Of a stretch of DNA of 64,000 nt, positions 1-10,223 are shown in pieces. The notes below the pieces were generated by a model that had not been told where the DNA came from, did no database searches, and saw only the letters and a program-made list of their open reading frames with translations. Numbering within the stretch: the first letter of the stretch is position 1; every line of letters begins with the position of its first letter. The DNA lies in the NCBI RefSeq assembly GCF_000281045.1, contig NW_008246070.1, positions 1,109,274 to 1,173,273 of the forward strand. The letters are read 5' to 3'. Source of the stretch: Saprolegnia diclina VS20 (taxonomy: Eukaryota > Oomycota > Saprolegniomycetes > Saprolegniales > Saprolegniaceae). The position numbers were made by a program, and so were the translations under genes.

Positions 1-1103
1 TCGCTCGAGATGCTCGGCGCCCACGCAGAGATGCAGTCGTTCCACGCCGCGTGCCTCAACACGATCAAGCGCTGCTGGAGCGACGCGCTTGGCGGCGGCT
101 TTGGCGGCGGCATTCTCCAGATGGGCCACATGGCGACAACGTACGCGTCCTGCCTTGCACTGGCCATCATTGGCACGCCGGAAGCGTACGACATTGTCGA
201 CCGGGAGGCGCTGCTTGCATTCTTCCTCGCCAACAAAGACCCGGTCACTGGCGCCTTCCACGCGCACGACCAAGGGTACATTATCCTCTACTCACATATT
301 CATGATGAATGATCTGCATTGTAGCGAGGTCGACATCCGCATCACGTACTGCGTCATTTCGATTGCGAGTTTGTTTGGCATTTTGACGCCGGAGCTCACG
401 CTTGGCGTCGTCGAGTTTGTGGCCGCGTGCCAGACGTACGAAGGCGGCTTCGGACCCATGCCGTACCAGGAAGCGCACGGCGGGTACACATTCTCGGGCG
501 CGGCGATCCTCTCGATCTTGAACGCGCTGGACCGCGTCAACATCCCCGCACTCACGGTAGCGCTTCCCATATTCACGTCGTTCCGAATAACTCTGGATAG
601 CACTATGTGGCGCACCGTCAAATGGCCGTCGAGGGCGGGTACCAAGGTCGTACCAACAAGCTTGTCGACGGCTGCTACAGCTACTGGATGGGGGCAGTGC
701 CTGCGCTCTTGGCCCCCTATACGCGAGGTACACCTCGACGCCTCGACGCGCTTTGCACGCTCATAATGGCTTTGTAGGAATTTACGTGAGCGACCGCGCA
801 GCCCATCAGCGCTATATTTTGCTCTGCGGCCAGCAACTCGAGGGCGGCCTCCGCGACAAGCCGGGCAAGCCGCGCGACCATTACCACTCGTGCTACGTCC
901 TTAGCGGCCTCTCGCTCTCGCAGCACGGGGACGGCCGCCCCGAGACGCCCGTCTTCGTGGCCGGTGCGCCCGAGAACCGCGTCGAGCCCACGCACCCGGC
1001 GTACAACATCTCGCCGGACAAGGTGCTGCTTATCCAGTCGTATTTTGCAGAGAAAGCGGCCGGCGCGACCCGTATCGAGGTCCTGGAAGAGACGATGGAC
1101 TAG
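1..1103 (+). CDS. FNTB: protein farnesyltransferase beta subunit (5'-truncated)
   Basis: This is the C-terminal part of the beta subunit of protein farnesyltransferase, the cytosolic enzyme that attaches farnesyl to CaaX-box cysteines of small GTPases. Four exons are readable (about 1-275, 325-556, 601-727, 778-1103), separated by introns of 44-50 nt. The alpha-alpha barrel repeats show GGFGGG and GGFGPMP. The motif GRTNKLVDGCYSYW carries the zinc ligands Asp and Cys plus the Arg and Lys that hold diphosphate. The motif DKPGKPRDHYHSCY carries the zinc His. The known family has these residues in this order, so the enzyme should be active. The N-terminal part lies before the window. It is unlikely to be geranylgeranyltransferase beta, because the DKPGKPRDHYH segment is the farnesyltransferase form. 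Confidence 0.93.
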
Positions 1104-1231
1104 AAAATGTGTGCAACCTGGACGTCAACACAGAGATTCGTGGATGAGGCTAACCCCAGCCCTTCCTCTGCTAGTCAGCTGGTGAAGACCGGAACACTCG
1201 GATGTCTTTGTCAGTGAAAATCGCGTTGGGC

Positions 1232-1942
1232 TTATTGAATGGGCGGTCGCGTCAAGTCTTCACTGTAGCGGGGCTGTTTCCGGACGGGACTTTGCATCGT
1301 GGCGAGCGTCTGTCGGCGCTTCTGCTTGGTCGCCGATCGATGCAGCGCATCTTGCTTGGCCAAATCCGCAACGTATTTCTGATGGTACTTGATGAACGTC
1401 GACTCGATCGGGCGGTCTTCGGCTGGCAGCGAGCCAAACGGCGCGTCGGTCTGGGGCGTCGTGGGTTCTACAGAACATCCTGTGAAGCTCCAGAGAGCAA
1501 GTGCGCGCCTACCGTCAGCGATAACCTTGGTCGTTGGTGAGCCCGGAATCGCCAAGACGCTTAGGAAGCGCTTGGTTCGCCGCTGCAGCCGGCCGACGAG
1601 GGCGTCGAGAAGGTGCACCGAATCGGGTGCCTTCTTTGTGAACGGCAGCCAGCGCTTCTGGTCTTCCAAGTACGCCGCATGGAGCGTCTGCAAGAGCGAA
1701 ACGAGCTCCGTCACTGCTTGCGTCAAGTGGGTTAATGCCACGGCCTGTGGCCGGGTCACGACACCATGGAGGTCATCGAGCGTCGCATGGAGCACCTCGA
1801 GCTCCGCTTGCACGTCGGTCTCGACAACGACGTAGCGGGCGTCGGCGCAGGAGGGCAGGCCTAGGACGCCGTCCATGCAGGTCGAGAGCCACGTCTGCAG
1901 CGCTTGCACCTCGGCGATGGCGAGCGCTGTCGCTTCCTGCAT
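1232..1942 (-). CDS. hypothetical helical protein
   Basis: A single uninterrupted frame of 236 residues starts at an ATG at 1942. I do not recognise a family. The first 140 residues look mostly alpha-helical, rich in Leu, Ala, His and Gln with heptad-like spacing. The last 40 residues are basic (KQKRRQ, RKQPRYSEDL) and could be a nuclear or nucleic-acid-binding tail. There is no signal peptide and no membrane segment. It converges on the farnesyltransferase gene with about 130 bp between stop codons. The lack of introns and GC-rich codon use match neighbouring genes, which supports it being real; its function is unknown. Confidence 0.55.
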   Translation of the reverse strand: MQEATALAIAEVQALQTWLSTCMDGVLGLPSCADARYVVVETDVQAELEVLHATLDDLHGVVTRPQAVALTHLTQAVTELVSLLQTLHAAYLEDQKRWLPFTKKAPDSVHLLDALVGRLQRRTKRFLSVLAIPGSPTTKVIADGRRALALWSFTGCSVEPTTPQTDAPFGSLPAEDRPIESTFIKYHQKYVADLAKQDALHRSATKQKRRQTLATMQSPVRKQPRYSEDLTRPPIQ

Positions 1943-2711
1943 CGTCTTCGAATTCCAAGTGGCGGCAGACTGGCCAGTTCCAGCGATGTGATTGGCTATA
2001 ATGCAATCGGCCTGCCAGCCGTTGCTGTATTTTATTATACATCCGATCTAGATCTCGGCATTTGTATTGATAATCGTTTAAAAATAATAATTTGAAGATC
2101 AAGCGCGCTGGGAATGGCGCCAAGATCGCTCCGGGCTCAGAGGCAGGACCACCAACTGGTGGACTTACTGCGAGCAGTGCGAATAACGCGAGAGGACTAT
2201 ACAGTGGTTTGTTCATAAGCGCAACACCTACACGAGACTCTTGCGTCGAGCTAGCAACGATAGCCGGGTGGCGACCATTCGCAACCAGGTCTCGGCGTGG
2301 AGCATCGAGGTGCGGGAGAAGCGGTCGTGACAAATGCTAGCAGAGGCTCCGGTGTCGTCTTTGCCTCGGCGTTAGGCGGTAGCTCTGAGACGAGACGCCT
2401 GCGCCCCGCGATTGTGACCAATTTTGTCGCCATAGGATCTTCGTGCTGGGACTGAAATACCGTCACAGAGCTTCGAGTCGACGGAGAGAGCAACCGAATC
2501 GCTTCACCGTGGCATGTGGAAGTCGGCGGTAGAGCCCTATGGCAGCACGGTGCGTTGGCGTCGATAGTGTTCAGCATTGGCGTCATCACCGTACGATCTT
2601 CCGCCGATTCCATGGCGGAAGCTGCCCATCGCCATCGTGTTGAAGTGTCAGTTGCCTCTGGCTTCAACGGTAACGCACCCGCGTCTAAGCCCACTTTTCA
2701 ACGGTTGGCCC
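1943..2711. other. intergenic, no gene recognised
   Basis: This stretch separates the divergent starts of the hypothetical gene (start 1942) and the temptin-like gene (start 2712). It has an AT-rich block around 2020-2095. Open frames across 2092-2694 on both strands have no recognisable domain, and I treat them as chance. Confidence 0.4.
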
Positions 2712-3170
2712 ATGTCGCGAACCCTCCTTTTCGTGTTGCTTCTCTTGGGGCTGAGCGCGCCCTTGGTCGTCGCCCGGGCCGAGTACGTCTCCCGCCTCCC
2801 GAACGGCAACAACGTCGCGAGCTCGGCCATGATTGGACATGTCGGTAGCGGCGCGTCGCTCAATGCGTTTGGACGGGACTTTGACGGCAAGTGGACCGTG
2901 AGCTTGTGCCAGAAAGACTCGGACGGCGACGGCCAAACCAACGGCCAAGAGCTCGGCGATCCGTGCTGCGTCTGGTCCGAAGGCGGCGCACCGCCGCTGC
3001 AGACACGAGGTCTCTCCAACCCCGGTGACCGCTCGAGCAAGCGAACGTCGTCAGCGCTCAATATCACGTGCAACATCACCAACACCATGAGCTCTGCGAG
3101 TAAGAACGACTTCCACGCTACCTCGGCCGCCCTCGTGACAACTGTGGTGCTCTTCATCGTACTGCACTAG
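2712..3170 (+). CDS. temptin-like secreted, probably GPI-anchored protein
   Basis: A 152-residue single-exon protein. The frame is open further upstream, but the ATG at 2712 puts a clear signal peptide first (MSRTLLFVLLLLGLSAPL) and is preferred. After cleavage comes a temptin-type domain: the opening YVSRLPNGNNV, a glycine-rich GHVGSG, then LCQKDSDGDGQTNGQELGDPCCVW, an acidic DxDGDGQ(T/S)NG(Q/E)ELGDPCC motif typical of the family. Temptin is known as a molluscan pheromone; related domains are common in oomycete secretomes. The C-terminus has a Ser/Thr/Asn-rich stretch and then a hydrophobic end (LVTTVVLFIVLH), which suggests GPI anchoring at the cell surface. Ligand and role are unknown. Confidence 0.8.
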   Translation: MSRTLLFVLLLLGLSAPLVVARAEYVSRLPNGNNVASSAMIGHVGSGASLNAFGRDFDGKWTVSLCQKDSDGDGQTNGQELGDPCCVWSEGGAPPLQTRGLSNPGDRSSKRTSSALNITCNITNTMSSASKNDFHATSAALVTTVVLFIVLH

Positions 3171-3379
3171 TTGAATTGGAATTTAAACGGCCTTTTTTTC
3201 TTCAGTTTGCTCGTGGTCATTGTCTGCATGACGAAGATTGCGTCATTTTCGTGCTTTACGAGTGGCTCCTCCAGGCGTTTCTTATCCAACGAAGTTTCAA
3301 TGTATCGAGTGATCAAAAGAACGCCGCGAGAGCGTGGCTGTATTTCTCTACTCCAACGCGACCATGAGAGAGTGGCGCA

Positions 3380-4704
3380 CTATGGAAACGACGAGGGCTT
3401 GGTATGGTCCAGCGGCGGCAGCACATCGAGCTCGTAGTCGGCGCTGGCGTCGTTCGCCTGGGGCGTCTTGGCGGTCGAGGGCTTGACGCCCGTCTTCTTT
3501 TGCACATTCGCAAAGATCGAGAGCGCCGACGCCACCATGGCCGCGGGGTCGTTCGTGTTGGCCGGCAACAGCACCGTCGTCGACTCCTTCGCCACGTTCC
3601 CAAATGCCTCGACGTACTTTTCAGCGACTTGAAGCGCGACCGCGTTCGAGCCACCGTCTTCTTCAATGGCCTTGGAGAGCGACCGGATCGCCTCTGCCGA
3701 CGCTGCCGCCCGTGCCACGATGGCCGCGGCCGTACCTTCGGCCTCGAGCACGATCGCACGCTTCTTACCCTCGGCCACGTTGATGTACGCCTGGCGCTCA
3801 CCTGCACGCGCGTTACTGGACTGTCAGAGACAAAACGACTGCCGCACCTTCCGAGTCCAAGATCTCGGCGCGCTTCTTGCGCTCGGCCTCGGCCTGCATG
3901 TCCATGGCCGCCTTGACGCTCGCCGGCGGCGCAATGTCGCGGATCTCGTACCGGAGGCACTTGATGCCCCAGGCCTCGGCGGCCTGGTTGATCGACAAGA
4001 CTAGGTGGAGGCATGAGGCACCCAGTACGCTGACACGTAGGCATACCAATGTTCTTGTTGAGACTTTCGCGCTCCTCGAACGTCTTATCGAGCGTGATCT
4101 TGCCGAGCTCCGAGCGCATCGTCGTCTGCGCGAGCTGTGTCACGGCGTACAAAGGATCTTCGACGCCGTACGACGCGTTGTACGGGTCAATGATCTAAGA
4201 CATTTCTAGCAACGAGCTTTGGCACAAGGCGATGAACACACCTTGACGTACAAGACACCATCAATGTGAATCGTCACGTTGTCCTTGGTGATCGCCGACT
4301 GCCCGGGAATCTTGATCGCTTCTTCCTTGAGCGAGTGGACGTACGCAATGCGGTCGACGACCGGAATTTGAAAGTGAAGACCCGGGTCCAGCACCGAGTG
4401 AAACTTGCCAAAGCGTTCGACGACCCACTAGGCACATGTGAGATCGATCTCGCAGGTACAATGGGGCAGCGTACGGCGCGCTGCTGCGGTACGATCAAGA
4501 CACCCTACGTATGCTGCATGAGCGAGGCGACAGCGCAATGGGCAACGCGAATATTACCACGTTCATCGGGGTTGCGCGCATCGTGCTTTCAAAGTCGTCA
4601 TAGCGCAGGAGCTGGCGGCTGCCATGGAAGGCGCGGACCGCCGACGTCGCCGGGAGGGACGCGCGGAGGCTGCGCATCGCAATCGATCGGCCCACGGCGA
4701 GCAT
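3380..4704 (-). CDS. STOML2: stomatin-like protein 2, mitochondrial (SPFH/band 7)
   Basis: A multi-exon gene of the SPFH superfamily, known to scaffold cardiolipin-rich inner-membrane domains in mitochondria. The start at 4704 gives an Arg/Ser/Ala-rich presequence ending near [20 protein letters not shown]. Then come [19 protein letters not shown] and [20 protein letters not shown], the family signature, followed by [74 protein letters not shown] and an Ala/Glu-rich coiled coil. Introns are about 30-60 nt and phases join cleanly, for example QRA to WVVERFGK across about 45 nt near 4435-4475. The C-terminus ends [15 protein letters not shown] box (as ATTGG) lies at 4740-4744, 36 nt upstream. 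Confidence 0.9.
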
Positions 4705-4851
4705 GCTTTGACCTGTGGACGGCTGCGACGGAAATTCGGATTGGTTCTTCGGCTGTAAACTTTCTTATTGCTTCGAACTTCGACCGAAGATCGTGTCTTT
4801 GCGAGCGTCGTGCACGACGCGAAGGATCGTTTGCGTTTGGCTCTAGGCGCC

Positions 4852-5311
4852 GCATGATGCACAGAAAGGCCGGGCCACGCCGTCTTCCATTCACCAAGCA
4901 GCTGCGTTTCAATTGCTGGAAGATGCCATTCGAGCCTCGTTGCATGGAGGGTCTATCGCCGACTGTTGCGATCCTCTGGTCCTCGCTGGCCTTCGCCGAG
5001 AAGCTTCTAGCACGATGGAGCAGGATGCGTTGCAGCGCATGGGCGAATGCACTTTCTGGGGTCTTTGTTATGATGGTAGCAGTGCAGTCCGAGTACAGGA
5101 GCCTGCGTACGACCTCGCGCGAGCTATGACTCGGCGAGTGGGGTCCACCACGGGATGGATCTCTCCGTACGCAGCTCACCCCCAACGACCAAGCGCTGGT
5201 GCCAACTCCCACGCATTCAGGCGTAGCGCTACGTATGCGAAGTCTTTGTGTCATAATGAAGATAACGCGGAACACGTTCATATATAATGGTAGCACCGTT
5301 GATGGCATCTA
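4852..5311 (+). CDS. possible small gene or gene remnant, start unresolved
   Basis: One forward frame from an acceptor-like site near 4852 reads smoothly and looks protein-like: QLLEDAIRASLHGGSIADCC, then LVLAGLRREASSTMEQDAL and GECTFWGLCYDGSS. It continues unspliced to 5287, or across an 80-nt intron (donor GTACAG) into LTPNDQALVPTPTHSG and a stop at 5311. No in-frame ATG precedes the good segment; the first in-frame ATG is at about 5014 (MEQDALQRMG). It diverges from STOML2. It may have a missed first exon, be a remnant, or be chance. No family is recognised. Confidence 0.3.
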
Positions 5312-5502
5312 GTAGTATATGGTGGGCGGCCAGGCGAGGATGGTTCAGCAACGACAGACAGCATATCGAATGATCTCGTCACTTCATGAGCTCACGATCA
5401 CATGCCGAGGTTCACGACTGCTTGCATGTACGAAGGAGACATTGCGAAACACGACGTACTATTACATTTACATGCAGGACGCCATCCATGCCCATGAAAA
5501 GC

Positions 5503-6246
5503 TTACTGGGCGACGTAGCCGCCGTCAACCGAGTGGAGGCTGCCCGTGATGAACGACGCTTCGTCACTCGCCAAGAAGGCGACGAGGTTGGCGACTTCCG
5601 AGGGCTGCCCGACGCGGTTGAGCGGCTGGAGTGCTGCCATGCTCGCCTCAATGTCCTTCAACGGTGTACCGGACGCCTCGGCCCAGAGGTTGATTTCGCG
5701 GTGGTACAGTGGCGTTTCGATCGTGCCGGGGCACACGCCGTTGGCGCGAATGTTGAACGGCGCATAGTCCAGCGCCGTCGTGCGGACCATGGACGCCAGC
5801 GCGCACTTGGAGAGGTTGTACGCGAACGAGTTCTTCTTGCCGACAAAGGCCTGGTCCGACGACATGACGATGATCGCGCCCTTCTTGCGCGCCTTCATCG
5901 AAGGCAGCGTCGCCTTGATGGCCGCATACGCGCCCTTGATGTTGAGGTTGACGATGCGGTCAAGGTCGGCCTCGGACGTCTCTTCGATCGTCGCGCTAAA
6001 GTAGATGCCGGCGTTGGCCACGAGGCAGTCGACATGACCGTTGTCGGCCACGATCGCAGCGACCGCAGCCTCGACGGTCGCGACGGAGCTCACGTCGCAA
6101 GCGACAAAGATGCCATTTGCCGACGGTGCAATGTCGAGGTTGTAGACCTTGTAGCCTTGGCTAAGGAGCTTCACGACGCAGGCCTCGCCAATGCCTTTGG
6201 AGCCGCCCGTGACGATCGCGACGCGGGAGGTGCTGCTGGCTGCCAT
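5503..6246 (-). CDS. short-chain dehydrogenase/reductase (classical SDR)
   Basis: A 247-residue single-exon protein, the usual length for a classical SDR, a Rossmann-fold NAD(P)-dependent oxidoreductase. The cofactor loop is TGGSKGIG near residue 13-20. NAG (VANAGIYFS) stabilises the central sheet. The catalytic Ser lies in IIVMSSDQAF, and the Tyr and Lys form YNLSK. The structural turn is RANGVCPGTIETPL. Asp in NLDIAPS at the end of beta-2 argues for NAD rather than NADP. There is no targeting signal, so it is probably cytosolic. The ending FITGSLHSVDGGYVAQ resembles glucose/3-oxoacyl-type SDRs, but the substrate cannot be assigned from sequence. Confidence 0.9.
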   Translation of the reverse strand: MAASSTSRVAIVTGGSKGIGEACVVKLLSQGYKVYNLDIAPSANGIFVACDVSSVATVEAAVAAIVADNGHVDCLVANAGIYFSATIEETSEADLDRIVNLNIKGAYAAIKATLPSMKARKKGAIIVMSSDQAFVGKKNSFAYNLSKCALASMVRTTALDYAPFNIRANGVCPGTIETPLYHREINLWAEASGTPLKDIEASMAALQPLNRVGQPSEVANLVAFLASDEASFITGSLHSVDGGYVAQ

Positions 6247-7096
6247 TCTTGCTGTCTCAAATGAGTTCTGATCCGTGGAAGCCGCGTCGAACCGCTCCCC
6301 ATTTTCAACCGGTTAAGCTGGTTTGACGACGCGGTTAGCCGAGCCGCGGCCCGGTACAACAGCTGATGTTGCCGATGTGGCCAGTGCGGTGACGACGCTG
6401 CATCGGCGATGGCGATACGTGTAGCAGCCTTCCTCAGCCTTCCACGTCCATCGGCACACGAGCCCAATTTATGGACAATAGTGTACACGTCATACAGACA
6501 CAAATACTTGGATAACCATCCTGTATAATAGCTCTACACGGTTCATGTACAGTACACGACGCGTTGACATTGTGCAGAGCCTTTGGGATGTACCGGTACC
6601 GGAAAGCTTAGTAGAGCGTATCAGGGTATCTTGCAGCCGCGAAGCCAGTGGCCAGCGCAGTACATGCAACGCGACTGCCGCGATGCGCGATCCTCGTCCG
6701 GCGAGCGCACTCGCAGTTACTGCACTCGTCCTGCGTCGACAAAGCCCATTCGCACTGACGTCGCGGTATTACGTTAGCTCGCCTCCTGCGGGCCTTGTGC
6801 AATTTGTACCCATTGTGGTGACCGTCGCGGGCGCATCTTCAACCAACCACATCCCACTCTGCTGGTCGGCGTGGCGCCGGTGCAGCTCCGAACCAAGGAG
6901 CGACGCACGTGCGTCTTTGTGCCGCCTGCAACTGCGACTGCGCTACTGCAGGCGAAGTAGAGCGCGTCGGTGGATGGTATCTCGTCAGGGGGCAGCGTTC
7001 TCAAACCAAATGATAGGTCGGTTGTCGGACCATGTGTCACACGCCTTTTTATATGGAGGCCCAATGAAATGCTCAGAGCGGAATCCCCTACGAACG
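6247..7096. other. intergenic, divergent promoter region
   Basis: This lies between the divergent starts of the SDR and the LRR receptor kinase. Open frames here (for example upstream of 7097) read as unstructured Arg/Ser-rich chance sequence. A KpnI/AgeI-like dyad GTACCGGTACC lies near 6591. I see no gene. Confidence 0.4.
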
Positions 7097-9905
7097 ATGC
7101 GCCACTTGACGGCGGCCGTCCTCGGCGCCGCCTTCGCCATGCTCGACGCCGCAAGCTGTCCCTACGAAAGCCTCCCGACGTCCATCGATGTCATCTGGAC
7201 GACCGGCGCCGAGTGTGGCAGTGGCGACGGACCCTGCAAGGTCACGCGGACGTGCGCCATTCGCACCGATGGCACCGACCCAGACGCGTTCGGCGACCTC
7301 TCGCGCTTGACGACCAACAAGACCGTGTACGTGCTACATCGTGCTAGTAGTGGATGCTCATCATACGGTAGCGTGCTCGGCGATCTGCCATCACTCGACC
7401 TCTCCAAAGCCATTTTGCCGCCGACCGCCACCACCTTGTACATAACTCTGCAAGGCGCGCGTCATGGCTCACGACTGGCTGTAGGACGCTCCAAAATGTG
7501 GCCGAGTTTACGGGCCTGAACACGACAACGCTGCCGCCCAAGCTCGTCGACATGTACGCTCGCAGACCACCCACCTCGCGCGCTCAATCGACGTTAGGTA
7601 CTTTGTCAACACGAGTGTCGGCGACTTTCCCGCGGGCCTCACGTGGCCAGCGTCGCTTCAGGGCCTGTACGTTCTGCGCACGTGTTGATGACCGTCGAAC
7701 GCACATACTGTTTAGTTATGTCTTCAACACCAAGACGGTCGACGTCAAGCACTTGAAGCTGCCACCGACATCGACGCTCCTGTAAGTACAATCAGCGCCT
7801 TTGTCCTTGACACTCACTTAGCAACTTAGGGACTTTTGGAATGTGACCGAGATTGAAAACCTCGAGAAGCTCTATTTGCCCGACTCGATCACCGTCATGT
7901 ACGCGCCTGGGGTACGAATAATGTCATAATTGTGGCTGTAGGTACTTCTCCAACTGCACCGTGCAAGTGATTCCGCCGACGCTTGTGTGGCCCAAGTCGC
8001 TCCAGAAGCTGTAGAGAATCCATGCTGTGCGCACACTCATATGTGGCGAGTTAGGACGCTCATTGACAACCAGCTTCAGGACCTTCCGCACAATTTGCCG
8101 GACGGCGTCAACTTTTTGTACGCTTGCATTTGTGTTGAACGATGATTTCAATCGTTGAAATAGGTCGATTCACCAAAACTACGTCGACAATCTCGGCATT
8201 TCGCTGCCAAAAAATCTCTCCGTGCTGTACGTTGTCGCCGTGCACCGTCGCTGGATTCATATAAAATGACAGGAAATTCCGGGACAACCGCATCAAGGAA
8301 GTCGTCAATTGGGACTTTACCAACCTCTACTACTTGTTTGTTTGCCGAGTCATTTGACATGAGGTCTTACTGTGAAATTTGTTTCTAGTCGGATGAAGCG
8401 AAACCCGGTCACGCGCATCGACAATGTGACCTTTTCGTCCAAGCTCCACTACTTGTACGAGCTAAGACTCGTCTCCAACCACTTGGTGACATTCATATTG
8501 TGTAGCGACTGCGAAGGTTGTCCGCTCAGTATCTTTAACGTCGACATGACGTCCTTTGCTGCGCTCGACGCGCTCGACCCGTGGGACCGCAACGAGTCGC
8601 GCGCGACCATCGATTTCCGCGGCTTCAACATCATCGACAACATCAATTCCGACAAAGGGGCTTGCGACAAGCTCCACGGCGACATTCGCCCCCTCTGGGC
8701 CGGCAAGTCGAACGTCACCGTCAACGTGTGCGTCATAGGGTCGCCCGTCAACTGTACATTGCCACTGTTGAAAAGACGGTTGGAGACTGATGACGCGATG
8801 TAGATACGCTCATCATTGTGGGGATTTCGATCGGCGCTGTCGTGCTCATTGCTGCCCTTACAACGTACTTTTGCATCAAGCGCCGGAACCTCCAGAAGAA
8901 GCTCGAGACGTACGTGGCCGCATCGCCCTTTGGAAGCGGCAACCAGTTTACGAACGGATCGACGCTCGATCTTGGCGGCAACTCGACGCTCGGCGGCCTT
9001 GTCCATGACCTCGGGGACCTCGAGTTTTTGCGCGTCTCGGGCGTCGAGCTCCACAAGAAGCTCGCAGAAGGCGCATACGGCGAGGTGTGGAAGGGCAGCT
9101 ACAACGGCGCGATCGTCGCGGTCAAGCGCCTCCTTCCCAACAAGTCGTCGCCCAAGGACATTCTCAACTTTATCAACGAGTGCAAGCTCATGGCGCGGTA
9201 TAGCTCTCGACCCGATGCGTGAGATTCTTATTGTCTTATTGTCGTAGATTCGAGTCGCCGTATGTGGTCAAGCTCTACGGTGTGAGCTGGACGCGGCCCG
9301 TGGACTTTATGGCCGTCATGGAGTTTATGGACCGAGGAGATCTCAAGGCGTACTTGGCGCACCACTCGCCAATGACCGTCTCGTGGGAGTTCAAGCACAA
9401 GGTCATGAGCCACATTCTGGAAGGACTAGTGTACTTGCACTCGATGCAAATCATCCACCGCGATCTCAAGTCCCGCAACGTCCTCCTCGACTCGAGCGAC
9501 GGCGAGACGGTCAAGCTCACCGACTTTGGCGTCTCGAAAGAAGATCTGCAAGAGACGATGACGGTCGGCGTTGGCACGTACCGCTGGATGGCGCCCGAGA
9601 TCCTCAAGGAAGGGCACTACAGCGTCGCCGCCGACATTTACTCGTTTGGCATTCTCCTCTCGGAGCTCGATACGCACAAGATCCCGTACGCCGAGAGCCG
9701 CCACCCGATCACGCACAAGCCGCTCGTCGACACGGCAATCATGAGCATGGTCATCAACGGGACGCTCTCGCCGTCGTTCTCAACCGACTGCCCGCAGTGG
9801 GTCCATGCGATCGCGCTGCGCTGTTTGGAGCACGACCCCGAGCTGCGTCCGTCGGCCCGCCAGCTCGTACTCGAGCTCCGGCGCCAGTCGCTCCACGCCA
9901 AGTGA
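7097..9905 (+). CDS. LRR receptor-like protein kinase (TKL group)
   Basis: This encodes a cell-surface receptor kinase. The start at 7097 is chosen because it gives a signal peptide (MRHLTAAVLGAAFAMLDAAS). A short Cys-containing N-domain follows, then about ten LRR units each on its own exon, then a juxtamembrane cap (exon from 8506). One transmembrane helix (GISIGAVVLIAALTTYF) is followed by basic KRRN. The kinase domain has LAEGAYGEVWKG (Gly loop), VAVKRL (Lys), HRDLKSRNVLLD (catalytic), DFGVSKE (Mg) and GTYRWMAPEI (activation-segment end), all intact. HRDLKSRN and RWMAPE are typical of TKL kinases. A last intron lies at 9198-9247. Oomycetes are known to have many TKL kinases; the ligand is unknown. 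Confidence 0.92.
7372..8454 (+). repeat. ten consecutive single-LRR exons
   Basis: Exons at 7372-7437, 7485-7553, 7598-7666, 7716-7781, 7830-7898, 7942-8010, 8055-8117, 8164-8226, 8273-8335 and 8389-8454 are 63, 66 or 69 nt long. All are multiples of three, and all are joined in the same codon phase (two bases before each intron). Introns are 43-53 nt. Each exon encodes one leucine-rich repeat of 21-23 residues with the pattern L..L.L...LP. The array therefore looks built by exon duplication. Confidence 0.85.
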
Positions 9906-10223
9906 GCGCGATGTATTTTTATTCACAGATCACCTAACCGCTCTAACCCTGGTCGTGCCTGTACAAGCCTCGAGTTCACTGTCTTATGCAGGTGGAGGGG
10001 AGTATAGACGTCGGGAAGGAGATATGCACCCTCCTCGTTCCCTGCAACCAACTGAAACGAGAAGCTCCAGCAAGCCTTTGCACTACGCTCGACTCGAGGT
10101 GCGCTCGTGTCCAAATGCAAGATACTACAGTATAGTTGACAGTTTCGGAGATGCAAGGGCTAGGTCAAGTAGGCGGGTAGGGTCCTATCCAAACATACGT
10201 TTCCTAGGGACAGGTTGGACAGA
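9906..10223. other. convergent 3' intergenic region
   Basis: This lies between the stop codons of the receptor kinase (plus) and the SAM-domain gene (minus). I see no gene or clear terminator structure. Confidence 0.4.

Noticed and set aside
3313-4152. 279-codon reverse frame overlapping STOML2
   Set aside because: Arg/Ser-rich shadow of the real STOML2 exons in another frame; it crosses their introns.
4598-5308. 236-codon reverse frame upstream of STOML2
   Set aside because: Low-complexity Arg/Ser composition, no domain, and it overlaps the STOML2 first exon.
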